This document shows positions 7,371 through 15,995 of a stretch of DNA of 56,920 bases, one piece after another. Made by a program: the position numbers and the translations under genes. The notes under the pieces are model-generated. The model had not been told where the DNA came from. It saw nothing but the letters and a program-made list of their open reading frames with translations, and made no database searches. Origin of the DNA: Candidatus Acetothermia bacterium (GTDB taxonomy: Bacteria; Bipolaricaulota; Bipolaricaulia; UBA7950); assembly GCA_022684035.1 (NCBI GenBank), contig JAJHSB010000033.1, forward strand, positions 1 to 56,920. The letters are read 5' to 3'. Numbering within the stretch: the first letter of the stretch is position 1; every line of letters begins with the position of its first letter.

Positions 7371-7560
7371 ATAGCCTGTAGGGGCACGGCACACAGAGAG
7401 ATTGAGAGGTTCACGGTTCACGGGTTAGAGCCAGAGTCCGTCATTGTGAGTCTCTGTGAAGCAATCCTGTTCCTTTAGCCTCCGTCGTTTGTTTTGTGCC
7501 TCAACGAGGATTTTCTGTTCGGGATTGCCACGAGTTCTCCGAACTCTCGTAATGTTAGGA
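7371..7560. repeat. dispersed intergenic repeats (REP-like)
   Basis: Non-coding DNA between hsp20 and the DUF5693 gene. It holds TGTAGGGGCACGGCAC, related to the palindrome at 11046-11077, and CGGGATTGCCACGAGTTCT followed by CGAACTCTCGTAATG, which recurs almost unchanged at about 40711-40745. The segment 7490-7533 reappears inverted at about 40794-40837. These are members of the GCGAAGCAATCC/GGATTGCTTCGC type of bacterial dispersed repeat. The ORF at 7278-7478 lies over these repeats and was not accepted. Confidence 0.75.
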
Positions 7561-7752
7561 ATTATCACGCCCGATCCGTAGACTAAAGCCACGTGTAAGA
7601 AAGCTATTTAGCGGGTATGATGTAAAATAGATATACGATATATTTGCAAAGCGGATCTATTATGCGAACTATAATTGAGTTTCCAAAGATGGTCGAATAA
7701 GTACGTGAAGCATTTGGTTCGGTTTGATTGCTGCAAAGAAGTTGGTTGATTG

Positions 7753-9369
7753 ATGAAAATACAGCGTTCTATCAGTATAGGAGGATGGATAGCGCTTGCG
7801 TTGGCGTTGAGCGCGGCTTTGTGGGCCAACAAAGAGCGAAACGCTTGGGAGAGAGAATATCGCGGTATCACTCTGGCAGTTCATTTTGATCAGCGGTCTT
7901 ATAACAGTAAGTCTCTTTCATTTACTGAATTGGCACAAGCGGGAATAGACAGCATTCTGCTTCCCACTTCAAAGAGTATCGCTGATATAGCAATTATTGC
8001 GGCTGAGATAAATGCCGCAGGTCTTTCTCTCTACCTCTTTGTCGATCACGCGCGGCAATCAGAGGAAGAGTGGCAATCGCTGATCAATCTGGTGCATCCG
8101 CAAATTATCATATTAGATTCCACTCTCCAGTTGCAAGATGGGATAAGCAGCCTTGCAGCGGTAGTTACTGATAAATCCCTACCAGACCAGTCTGCGATTC
8201 AACTGGGAATGATCGAATTTTCTGACTTAACTATCATCCAGTACCTGTGGTGTCAGGGATGGCGCGATGTCATCCGTTTCCATGAAATAACAATCGAAGA
8301 GCTGCTGCCAATGGAAGAGAGAGAGATAATCGCCCGATGGCGTCGCGCTGTGCGGGAACGAAATATCCGTGGCCTTATTCTCCAGCCACTTCCGCACCTA
8401 TCTTTAGCAGAGAACCTCGCCTATTTCGCCCAAGTACACTCAGTAGTAAGTGCGATGGGATTTCAATCGAGAGCGCCAATATCCCTGCCATCGCCGCAAA
8501 GTCCGCTCATTCCCTTCGTGATCGGTATTGGTGTAAGCGCATTGCTGCTCCTCATCGCCCTGAAGCTACAACCGCAAAGAGCAACTATTTACCTACTGGG
8601 AAGTATAATCATAATTGGATTTGCTTTTTTGCTTCCGCTCGATAGCGTCATTGCGCGACAGACGATCGCCCTGCTGATCGCCCTACTTATGCCTCCTTTT
8701 GCCATACTCCTGCTGCTGCCGCGATTAAGCAACCGCAAAGGTTGGCAAGCGGGGATAATGACGGTTGTTCTGTTCTCTCTTATCTCCTTAAGCGCAGGAT
8801 TACTCATCAGTGCTCTTTTAGCTTCGCCTGCTTTTCTCGTCAAGGTACATCAATTTCGCGGTGTAAAACTTGCTCTGTCTCTTCCGCTTATCTTTACTGC
8901 GATTATCTATTATCGCGATGGTGGTTTCAGTTTGTTTTACCAACCTTTATCCCGGTTGCGTCGACCGAGCAAGTTATTCTTTATTGCTGCACTAATAGTG
9001 GTATTAGCGATCGTGATTCTCCGCAGTGGTGCTTACGGCTTGATATATCTGGAATTTGAAATGGCTATCCGGCAATTATTGGAAGAGACGCTTTACGCGC
9101 GGCCGCGATTCAAGGAGTTTCTGTTCGGCCACCCACTCTTATTCCTCGCTGCTGCGAGTACAGTGAGTAGTTTTAAGAGCATCGCTGTCGTGCTGGGAAT
9201 GGTAGGACAAGTATCAATCATCAACACCTTTGCCCATGCCCATACACCGATTTATCTCTCGCTGTTGCGCACTGGAAATGGGTTATTATTAGGGCTTCTT
9301 GCCGGCGGAGTGGTATATCTCGGTATTAAGTACGGTAAAAAGATACTTATTTGGTGTCAAGGTCGGTAA
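7753..9369 (+). CDS. DUF5693-family polytopic membrane protein
   Basis: A 538-residue protein (ATG at 7753; the track begins one codon earlier at a TTG; no clear Shine-Dalgarno). It has one N-terminal membrane segment (about 10-28), an extracytoplasmic alpha/beta domain (about 30-255) and a C-terminal block of roughly nine or ten membrane segments. The late signature LRSGAYG...LEFEMAIRQLLEETLYARPRFKEFLFGHPLL is characteristic of DUF5693 (R.GN....E...R..LE..L..RPRtKEFLiGhP). In Firmicutes this family is linked to cell-envelope polysaccharide genes such as csaB; no such partner is adjacent here. The biochemical role is unknown. It is followed by the FtsZ-fusion gene with its own promoter. Confidence 0.75.
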   Translation: MKIQRSISIGGWIALALALSAALWANKERNAWEREYRGITLAVHFDQRSYNSKSLSFTELAQAGIDSILLPTSKSIADIAIIAAEINAAGLSLYLFVDHARQSEEEWQSLINLVHPQIIILDSTLQLQDGISSLAAVVTDKSLPDQSAIQLGMIEFSDLTIIQYLWCQGWRDVIRFHEITIEELLPMEEREIIARWRRAVRERNIRGLILQPLPHLSLAENLAYFAQVHSVVSAMGFQSRAPISLPSPQSPLIPFVIGIGVSALLLLIALKLQPQRATIYLLGSIIIIGFAFLLPLDSVIARQTIALLIALLMPPFAILLLLPRLSNRKGWQAGIMTVVLFSLISLSAGLLISALLASPAFLVKVHQFRGVKLALSLPLIFTAIIYYRDGGFSLFYQPLSRLRRPSKLFFIAALIVVLAIVILRSGAYGLIYLEFEMAIRQLLEETLYARPRFKEFLFGHPLLFLAAASTVSSFKSIAVVLGMVGQVSIINTFAHAHTPIYLSLLRTGNGLLLGLLAGGVVYLGIKYGKKILIWCQGR

Positions 9370-9401
9370 AGACGGGAAATTTTTAGGGTTATAGATCGCT
9401 A

Positions 9402-9430
9402 TTGACTTTTTCCTTATTTCAATAGAGAAT
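9402..9430 (+). promoter_or_regulatory. promoter for the FtsZ-fusion gene
   Basis: -35 TTGACT (9402-9407), 17-bp spacer, -10 GAGAAT (9425-9430). Transcription would begin near 9437, after the track's first in-frame start at 9434, which favours the ATG at 9482. Confidence 0.5.
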
Positions 9431-9481
9431 AAAATGATTGGATATGATTTAATCTCTCGCAAAGATAATCCGGAGGAAGTG

Positions 9482-10918
9482 ATGGCACAGCAGCAACTGG
9501 ATAGTGCACAAATTAGCGATCTATGGCGCAAAGCACGCTCTCTGTTGAATGATCGTGTTCTTCAAGCATGCCTCCCGCACAACTCAAAGCACATTGCCCT
9601 GGGAGAAGATACTGTCAAGATCAGGGTGGATAGTGAATTTAAGAAAGAGTACTGCTATCAAAAACTGGCTAAATTAGAGAAGATAGTGGGAGAAATTTTT
9701 GGAAAACGCTATGTCATTATCACAGAACTGCCTTTGATCGAAGAACTCGATCAAGTAAAAGAGGAACCCAAACTGCATACCAAGTTATCTGTATTAGGAA
9801 AAGAAGAGAGACAAACAGAGAAGGAACAGAAGCCGTATACTAAGATAGCTGTATTAGGAATTGGAGATGGCGGGTTAAACGCGATCAACAGGATGAAAGA
9901 ACAAGGTCTCCGCGGCGTCACATTGATCGCACTCGACACCGACCGTCAAATCCTGAGTATCTCCTCAGCCGACAAGAAAGTACAAATGGGAGCGGAGCTC
10001 ACAGCTGGCAGAGGGACTGGGGGTGACCTCAAGAAAGGTGAATTAGCAACAGAAGAATCTCGCTGGGAAATCTCATCCCTGCTTGCAGGAATGGATCTTG
10101 TTTTTCTTGCCTGCGGCCTCGGTGGAGGAACAGGAACGAGTGCTACTCCGATGATCGCCCAGATTGCGAAGGAAGCAGGAGCATTGACAATCGGGGTAGT
10201 CACGCAGCCATTCTCATTTGAGGGGATGATTCGCCAACAGAGAGCTGAGCAAGGATTACTCAAATTGCGGCAGACTGCCGATGTAACGATTGCAATCTCC
10301 AATGATCGTTTACTAGAGACAGCTCCAAAAGGATTATCGATGATTCAAGCATTTAAGCTCGCTGACAGTGTTTTGCACCAAGGCGTACGTGGAATCTCTG
10401 ATTTAATAACGATTCCGGGAATCGTTAATCTTGATTTCGCCGACATCCGTAGTGTTCTCGCTGGTGCAGGAACAGCAATGATGGGAATAGGTGAGGCACA
10501 AGGAGAACAACGCGGTCTTACTGCAGCAAAGTTAGCATCTTCTAATCCACTACTTGACGGTGGAACGATCCGCGGAGCACAGAAATTAATCATGAATGTA
10601 ACCGGCGGCACCGATATGACTTTAGATGAGGTGACGCAAGCCGCTGACCTGATCCGTAAAGCAACTATATCTGAATGTGAAATCATCTTTGGTGCAGTGG
10701 TAGATGAACGACTGACAGGTCGTCTGAAAATTACGGTGATTGCTACCGCCTTTCAAGCGGTCACGGAAAAACCGCTGCGCACCGCCTACAAGAAGCGCGA
10801 GCGAATATCAACGACCAATCTGGAAGTTCCAACCTTCTTGCGCCGCCAACAGCAAGAAGAGAAAGAGACAAAGAAAGAGACAAAGAAAGAAATAAGAGGA
10901 CAGAATTTAAAAAGATGA
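9482..10918 (+). CDS. FtsZ with N-terminal DnaA-domain-I/DnaX-domain-III-like module
   Basis: The start at 9482 is chosen because GGAGG sits five bases upstream, giving 478 residues; ordinary FtsZ is 350-400. Residues about 8-85 (DLWRKARSLLNDRVLQACL...FKKEYCYQKLAKLEKIVGEIFGKRYVIIT) have the W-helix, beta-hairpin and F-x-x-E/W helix pattern of the KH-like domain of DnaA (domain I) and DnaX (domain III). After a linker with an imperfect 20-residue duplication comes a full FtsZ GTPase: GIGDGGLNA (T1; usually GGGGSNA), LTAGRGTGGD (T3), GGGTGTSA (T4 signature; last Gly to Ser), NDRLLE (T6) and the intact catalytic T7 loop NLDFADIRSVL. The tail ends in the adaptor-binding peptide LEVPTFLRRQ, then a KETKKE repeat. 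It is therefore probably an active septum or filament protein, either the cell's FtsZ or a paralogue. The function of the extra domain is unknown. Confidence 0.8.
   Translation: MAQQQLDSAQISDLWRKARSLLNDRVLQACLPHNSKHIALGEDTVKIRVDSEFKKEYCYQKLAKLEKIVGEIFGKRYVIITELPLIEELDQVKEEPKLHTKLSVLGKEERQTEKEQKPYTKIAVLGIGDGGLNAINRMKEQGLRGVTLIALDTDRQILSISSADKKVQMGAELTAGRGTGGDLKKGELATEESRWEISSLLAGMDLVFLACGLGGGTGTSATPMIAQIAKEAGALTIGVVTQPFSFEGMIRQQRAEQGLLKLRQTADVTIAISNDRLLETAPKGLSMIQAFKLADSVLHQGVRGISDLITIPGIVNLDFADIRSVLAGAGTAMMGIGEAQGEQRGLTAAKLASSNPLLDGGTIRGAQKLIMNVTGGTDMTLDEVTQAADLIRKATISECEIIFGAVVDERLTGRLKITVIATAFQAVTEKPLRTAYKKRERISTTNLEVPTFLRRQQQEEKETKKETKKEIRGQNLKR
9761..9860 (+). repeat. 60-nt imperfect tandem duplication in the FtsZ linker
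   Basis: The 40-base segments at 9761-9800 and 9821-9860 match at 31 of 40 positions with an offset of exactly 60 bases. They encode EEPKLHTKLSVLG and EQKPYTKIAVLG. The second copy runs straight into the first strand of the GTPase core. Confidence 0.8.
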
Positions 10919-11229
10919 ATGGGGAATGGTGAAGAGAAATCACTTCCCTTTGGCAACTATCGCCTTATCAAACCGTTGATATTCTCATTTACTATTGACT
11001 ACTTACTTAAGGTGGATAGATTTAAAGTCTGAAGGTGAAAGGCTAACGTAGGGGTACGGCATGCCGTGCCCCTACGTGTTGTTCAAAGAGCCAATGTGAC
11101 AATGCGAGTTGTTTAGTTATTTATCATAAAGTATAATTATATTGATTATAATCACATTACAGAATGATGATTATATTTCAGAAATAGACTGGTAATCTGT
11201 AAAAGCGATTTGCAGTGAGGAGAATTTTA
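10919..11229. other. intergenic region before the dehydratase-activase genes
   Basis: Contains the palindromic repeat at 11046-11077, a fragment ACAATGCGAGTT of the dispersed GCGAAGCAATC repeat family just after it, and an AT-rich stretch 11110-11190 with the 10-bp palindrome GATTATAATC, which likely includes the promoter. No small gene could be supported. Confidence 0.5.
11046..11077. repeat. 32-bp near-perfect palindromic repeat
   Basis: ACGTAGGGG...CCCCTACGT with the centre ACGGCATGCCGT: all but one pair of positions are complementary. A partial relative is at about 7379-7392 (GTAGGGGCACGGC). It is typical of dispersed GTAGGGGC...GCCCCTAC hairpins. It is not followed by a T-tract, so it is scored as a repeat rather than a terminator. 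Confidence 0.85.
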
Positions 11230-13005
11230 ATGTCAAAGTACCATATTGGAATTGATATCGGATCACTTACAATTAAAGTAGTTGTGCTGGATGATGCCGA
11301 TCAGGTACGGGCAAAGATTTATCGCCCTTCTCACGGATCACCGCTGCCCGTTGCCAAAGCAGCCTTAGAAGAATTATTCACCGAGATTGCGCCGGCAGAT
11401 ATTAATGGTTTTGTCGCCACGGGATCAGGAGGACGCAAGCTGGCACAGATATTGAAGATCAATCATATCAATGAATTAATTGCGCAAACAAAAGCGGTAC
11501 AACGGTATTACCCAAAAGTGCGTACAGTAATTGAAATCGGTGGACAAGATTCTAAACTTCTGCTTCTCGGCGAGGAAGGAGGTCAACTGATACTCCAAGA
11601 TTTCTCACTCAATACACAATGTGCTGCTGGTACCGGTTCTTTCCTGGAACAGCAGGCCCAGCGGCTCGAACTTACGATCGAGGAATTCTCTCATCGTGCT
11701 ACACAGGCAGAGAATCCACCCAATATCGCCGGACGGTGCGCTGTCTTTGCCAAGTCGGATATCATTCACCTCCAGCAGGTGGGAACACCGCTAAATGAGA
11801 TCTTGGCCGGCTTATGCTTCGCCTTGGCGCGTAATTTCCGCAGTGATATCGGACGGGGGAAAGAATTCGTCAAGCCGATTCTCTTTCAAGGTGGAGTCTC
11901 ACTTAATCAAGGAATGATCAAGGCATTTGAGAAGATTCTTGATCTTGAGCAAGGAGAATTGATTATCCCCGAACACAATGTTTTGATGGCAGCGCTCGGG
12001 GCGGTTATTATCGACAAAGAACGGCGTGCGCGTGAGAGTCGGCGGGGTCATACCAACAACGATCAATCACCGAATATCGCCGCCAATTATCTGCAATCTC
12101 TTACTGATGCAATCGCTGAGCAGACAAACTACATTCATACTCCCCATACAAAGTTATCGATGCCCATAAAAGTAGGTAACAATTACCGCATTGCGCGTAC
12201 GACCGCTAACGGTCAACTGTGCGCATACTTAGGTATAGATGTCGGCTCGATCAGTACTAAAGCGGTGGCGATCGATAAAGAAGGACGACTGATAGCGCGT
12301 GTTTATTTACGTACTTCTGGTGATCCATTGCAGGCGGTACAAAGATGTTTATCCAAATTGCACGAGGATGCAGCAACGATGCTGCGTAATGTGCGCGGGG
12401 TAGGTGTGACCGGCTCCGGACGGGAGTTGATCGGTAAATTCGTTGGCGCTGATATAATAAAAAACGAAATTACCGCACAGGTCCGCGCCGCTGTGGCTAT
12501 CGACCCGAGAGTGGATACGATAATTGAAATTGGTGGACAAGACTCAAAGTATATCCGTCTGGAAAACGGGATCGTCGTTGACTTTACGTTGAATAAAGTC
12601 TGCGCCGCAGGCACAGGATCATTCTTGGAAGAACAGGCAGCACGATTAGGAATCGCAATCGCGGACTTCAGTGCGTTAGCACTTAACAGTGATCAGCCGA
12701 ATCGATTGGGAGAACGGTGTACGGTCTTTATTGAATCCGACCTGATCCATCACCAGCAACAAGGTTCATCAAAGAATGATCTCGTTGCCGGACTGGCATA
12801 CTCAGTCGCTTATAATTATTTAAACCGGGTTGTGGGCGACAAATCAATTGGCGAGCACGTATTCTTTCAAGGCGGAGTAGCTGGAAATGACGCTGTTGTT
12901 GCCGCTTTCCGCAATCTGCTCGGTCGAGAGATAATAGTTCCGGAACACCATGAACTCACAGGAGCGTATGGTATTGCGTTGATAACGCAAGAGGAGATGA
13001 AATGA
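11230..13005 (+). CDS. tandem BadF/BadG/BcrA/BcrD ATPase protein (acyl-CoA dehydratase activase, N-terminal half)
   Basis: The start at 11230 is preferred (GAGGAG seven bases upstream) over the track's GTG at 11215. It has two consecutive ASKHA ATPase domains: IGIDIGSLTIKVV (about 5-17) and LGIDVGSISTKAVAI (about 335-350). Each has EIGGQDSK and a C-AAGTGSF loop (QCAAGTGSFLEQQ, VCAAGTGSFLEEQ), the cysteine that ligates the bridging [4Fe-4S] cluster in HgdC-type activators. Such proteins use ATP to push an electron into 2-hydroxyacyl-CoA dehydratases or benzoyl-CoA-reductase-like enzymes. In many bacteria this forms one about 1400-residue polypeptide with the following gene; here they are separate but overlap by ATGA. 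No dehydratase subunits are in the window, so the substrate is unknown. Confidence 0.85.
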   Translation: MSKYHIGIDIGSLTIKVVVLDDADQVRAKIYRPSHGSPLPVAKAALEELFTEIAPADINGFVATGSGGRKLAQILKINHINELIAQTKAVQRYYPKVRTVIEIGGQDSKLLLLGEEGGQLILQDFSLNTQCAAGTGSFLEQQAQRLELTIEEFSHRATQAENPPNIAGRCAVFAKSDIIHLQQVGTPLNEILAGLCFALARNFRSDIGRGKEFVKPILFQGGVSLNQGMIKAFEKILDLEQGELIIPEHNVLMAALGAVIIDKERRARESRRGHTNNDQSPNIAANYLQSLTDAIAEQTNYIHTPHTKLSMPIKVGNNYRIARTTANGQLCAYLGIDVGSISTKAVAIDKEGRLIARVYLRTSGDPLQAVQRCLSKLHEDAATMLRNVRGVGVTGSGRELIGKFVGADIIKNEITAQVRAAVAIDPRVDTIIEIGGQDSKYIRLENGIVVDFTLNKVCAAGTGSFLEEQAARLGIAIADFSALALNSDQPNRLGERCTVFIESDLIHHQQQGSSKNDLVAGLAYSVAYNYLNRVVGDKSIGEHVFFQGGVAGNDAVVAAFRNLLGREIIVPEHHELTGAYGIALITQEEMK

Positions 13006-15500
13006 CTACAACAACAAAATTCCGTGGCTTTGAATTGGCGGAACACTCATATAAAACAGCGCACTTTACCTGTGATTTATGCTCCAATCTCTGTAAAATT
13101 ACCCGAGTTACTCTGCAAGACGAAGAGTCACTCTACCATGGAGCACGCTGTGGCCGATTCGACAGCCTGGTTGAAAAGGCGCATACCCACCACCATCCTG
13201 ATCTCTTTGCGGCGCGCAATCAGATTATTTTCGATCCTGAGAATACAGGATTAAAAATCGAAAAAGAGATATCTTTACCTCCGTATAGCGGGCAAGTCCG
13301 CGGTCGTATCGGTATTCCACGCACCCTTGCGCTGTGGGATAAATTCCCTTTTTTCGCTGCTTATTTCCGTGTGCTCGGCTATGAGATCATTCTCTCGCCG
13401 ATGACCGGGCAAAAGATTATCCATAATTCGGTGCAGGCGGCAGAGCCGAATATTTGCCTGCCGGCAAAGATAACTCATGGTCATGTCGAGATGCTGCTCA
13501 ACAAAGAGATTGATCATATCTTCCTCCCTGCTCTGATTGACATTGATCACGCCAATACACAGACGCGCACGAATTACACCTGCCCACTTATCCAGACCCA
13601 GCCCTGTATTATAAAAAGTCAGTTTGACTTCGCTGCGCACGGCGTCAACCTAATCGAGACTCCGTTCCATTTCTATCATGAAGCGAAAGTGAGGAAGGAA
13701 TTAACAGAGTTGGGACGTAGTCTCATTAAAAATCGAGCAACAGTCAGGCACGCGATTAACACAGGGTTTAACGCACAGCAAAATGCATATACTGCTCTGC
13801 AGCGACTTGGATCTAAGGCATTTGCTTGCATAGAAACCGGAAGTTTGGGGATAGTCATTTTAGGACGCCCTTATAATAGCTGTGATCATGGGATCAGTCT
13901 GGAAATTTCGCAGAAGCTACGCAAGCTCGGCGTTCTTCCCATCCCAATCGATATTCTCCCTTGGAATACGATCGATGTCGATAGAGATTACCCGCATATG
14001 CAGTGGCACAGCGGCAAGCGGATCATCGCCGCTGCTAAACTCGTTCAGCAAACGGATAATCTATACGGCTTATATCTCTCGCACTTTAATTGTGGACCAG
14101 ACTCGTTTATTCTCCATTATGTCAAAGAAATTTTAACCGGCAAACCATTCCTCAATCTTGAACTCGATGAACACAGTGCTGACGCAGGAGTAATTACTCG
14201 CTGTGAAGCGTTCCTCGACTCACTGACGTTATCGAAAGAGCGAGTCAACCGACAAGGACGATCCTCTCCCGTCTCCGCCCATTCGAAAACAGAACTCGAT
14301 CCCAGCAAGAAACTCTATCTGCCCAATATGCTTGACCATCATCACGCGATTGAAGGGGCATTGATCCATTTTGGCATCGACGCAGAGACTCTTCCGCCGC
14401 CCGATAAAGAGAGTATCATCTTAGGCCGTCAATATGCCACTGGTGGAGAGTGTTTACCATTCATCATCACTGCGGGTGATTTTATCAAACTCGTCACAAA
14501 GCCGGATTTTGATCCGGAAAAATCATCTCTGTTTATGGCAACGAGCAGCGGACCATGTCGCTTTTGCCATTATTTTGCCGCGCAAAAGTTGATCATGCGC
14601 AAACTGGGCGTTAAGGTTGACCTTGTCACACTTGAGTCGTACAGTGGCTACTCAATGAAAAGTTTAGGATCGTCATTCAGGCGGGCGACTTGGGATGGAA
14701 TAGTTGCGATAGATATGCTGCAGAAACTATTGTGGAAGACCCGGCCTTATGAAGCCGAGCGAGGTAGCACCGATATAGTATACCAACGAGCACTCAAAGA
14801 GATTCGTGCTGCGCTGATAAGCAACGGCCGCGCCGGCCTGATTTCATCATTACCCAAAATTATTACCCCGTTCAAGACGATAAAGCAGATTGAGGAAGAG
14901 AGACCATTGATCGGGATAGTAGGCGAGATCTACTTGCGCGTCAATGAGTTCAGCAACAGCAACCTTGCGCGACTGGTCGAAGAACTGGGCGGCGAAGCAC
15001 GTGTTGCACCGATGAGCGAATGGATTGCCTACACTAACTATAAAAAGGTCGGGGATACATGGGAGAAGCGGGAGATCAAAGCCCATCTCAAAGCACAGAT
15101 TGAAAAGAAGTTTCTCTCGCTCGATGAACATGCGATCGCACGTCTATTCAAAGAACAATTATCAGCGAATGATCTGGAAGAACCATTGACTGCGCAAGTC
15201 ATTGCCCACAGTGATCCCTATATCTCTGACGCCTATCGGGGAGAACCAGTACTGACAGTCGGTAAAGCGATCGACTATACGATCAAGGGATTTGATGGCA
15301 TTTTGAATGTAATGCCTTTTTCATGTATGCCCGGCGCAATGGTCAGTGCCGTCTCTACGTTGATAAAATGTGATTATCACTTACCCTGGTTGAACCTCAC
15401 ATTCGACGGCCAAGAACAGACCAATCTCCGTACGCGATTAGAGGCATTTCTCCATCAGGCGCAGGTACACAAAGAGAGACGTTCTGCAGTAATAAAGTGA
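13002..15500 (+). CDS. DUF2229 / activase-related Fe-S protein (C-terminal half of the split activase)
   Basis: An 832-residue protein coupled by a 4-base overlap to the tandem ATPase. It has an N-terminal cysteine cluster FTCDLCSNLCKI (about 24-35). A DUF2229-type domain follows: IGIPRTLALWDKFPFFAAYFRVLGYEIILSP, about 105-135. A HgdB-like region contains NICLPAKITHGHVEMLL, GGECLPFI, GPCRFCHYFAAQK and a final NVMPFSCMPGAMVSA. The cysteines at these positions match those of 2-hydroxyacyl-CoA dehydratase subunits. The arrangement equals the C-terminal half of fused 'CoA-substrate-specific enzyme activase' proteins. These are conserved in strict anaerobes, but the reaction has not been settled for the family; a low-potential, ATP-driven reduction is inferred. 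Confidence 0.8.
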   Translation: MTTTTKFRGFELAEHSYKTAHFTCDLCSNLCKITRVTLQDEESLYHGARCGRFDSLVEKAHTHHHPDLFAARNQIIFDPENTGLKIEKEISLPPYSGQVRGRIGIPRTLALWDKFPFFAAYFRVLGYEIILSPMTGQKIIHNSVQAAEPNICLPAKITHGHVEMLLNKEIDHIFLPALIDIDHANTQTRTNYTCPLIQTQPCIIKSQFDFAAHGVNLIETPFHFYHEAKVRKELTELGRSLIKNRATVRHAINTGFNAQQNAYTALQRLGSKAFACIETGSLGIVILGRPYNSCDHGISLEISQKLRKLGVLPIPIDILPWNTIDVDRDYPHMQWHSGKRIIAAAKLVQQTDNLYGLYLSHFNCGPDSFILHYVKEILTGKPFLNLELDEHSADAGVITRCEAFLDSLTLSKERVNRQGRSSPVSAHSKTELDPSKKLYLPNMLDHHHAIEGALIHFGIDAETLPPPDKESIILGRQYATGGECLPFIITAGDFIKLVTKPDFDPEKSSLFMATSSGPCRFCHYFAAQKLIMRKLGVKVDLVTLESYSGYSMKSLGSSFRRATWDGIVAIDMLQKLLWKTRPYEAERGSTDIVYQRALKEIRAALISNGRAGLISSLPKIITPFKTIKQIEEERPLIGIVGEIYLRVNEFSNSNLARLVEELGGEARVAPMSEWIAYTNYKKVGDTWEKREIKAHLKAQIEKKFLSLDEHAIARLFKEQLSANDLEEPLTAQVIAHSDPYISDAYRGEPVLTVGKAIDYTIKGFDGILNVMPFSCMPGAMVSAVSTLIKCDYHLPWLNLTFDGQEQTNLRTRLEAFLHQAQVHKERRSAVIK

Positions 15501-15547
15501 CACTAAACTCAATCAGGTGAGCATAACAACTATGCACCCCTCTATTT

Positions 15548-15898
15548 TTAGACTGGTCGCTGCCGCTGTAGAGAACGCCGGGCACGTGGCGGCCCGATGA
15601 TCTCCGTTAAAATGACAGCATCAATCAGAGTCCGCCGGTTACGCAGCAAGTGTGTAATACCTTCGCTGCGGCGGGAAAGAGAGTCACGCGGAACCTTTTG
15701 CCTATCTTTGAGCTCCAAACTCCTCTGAATCTCAGCGTTCTCCTTCCGCAGTTTGGCATTCTCTTCCCTGAACCTGGCATTCTCTTGCGTCAGTCGCTGT
15801 ATCTCGATAATGATCTTCTGGTAATCCTCTCTTTCCAGGAAGATTACATCCTCGTGAGTTATGTCATCTATGGGAATGCGCAACGGGAGTCGCATCAT
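15548..15898 (-). CDS. small coiled-coil protein, unknown function
   Basis: A 116-residue ORF with ATG at 15898 and GGTGG five bases upstream (the track's start, four codons earlier, is a TTG). Residues about 28-62 form a strong coiled coil (LTQENARFREENAKLRKENAE), flanked by a hydrophobic-acidic N-terminus (RIPIDDITHEDVIFLE) and a basic tail rich in Arg. It resembles many short leucine-zipper-like hypotheticals. No catalytic motif is visible. It lies between the convergent activase gene and floA, with no evidence of an operon. It is likely real because of the start site and amphipathic regularity, but this is not certain. Confidence 0.45.
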   Translation of the reverse strand: MMRLPLRIPIDDITHEDVIFLEREDYQKIIIEIQRLTQENARFREENAKLRKENAEIQRSLELKDRQKVPRDSLSRRSEGITHLLRNRRTLIDAVILTEIIGPPRARRSLQRQRPV

Positions 15899-15995
15899 AT
15901 TAACCACCAAAATAGATCCGATAGCAAGATTTCAGAAGCAAGACTATATTGGGTCAACGGTTACTCCGATCTCCTGTTGTTAACTTACTTCCTGG

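Noticed and set aside
7278-7478. 66-codon plus-strand ORF after hsp20
   Set aside because: It begins inside the terminator hairpin and runs through dispersed repeats.
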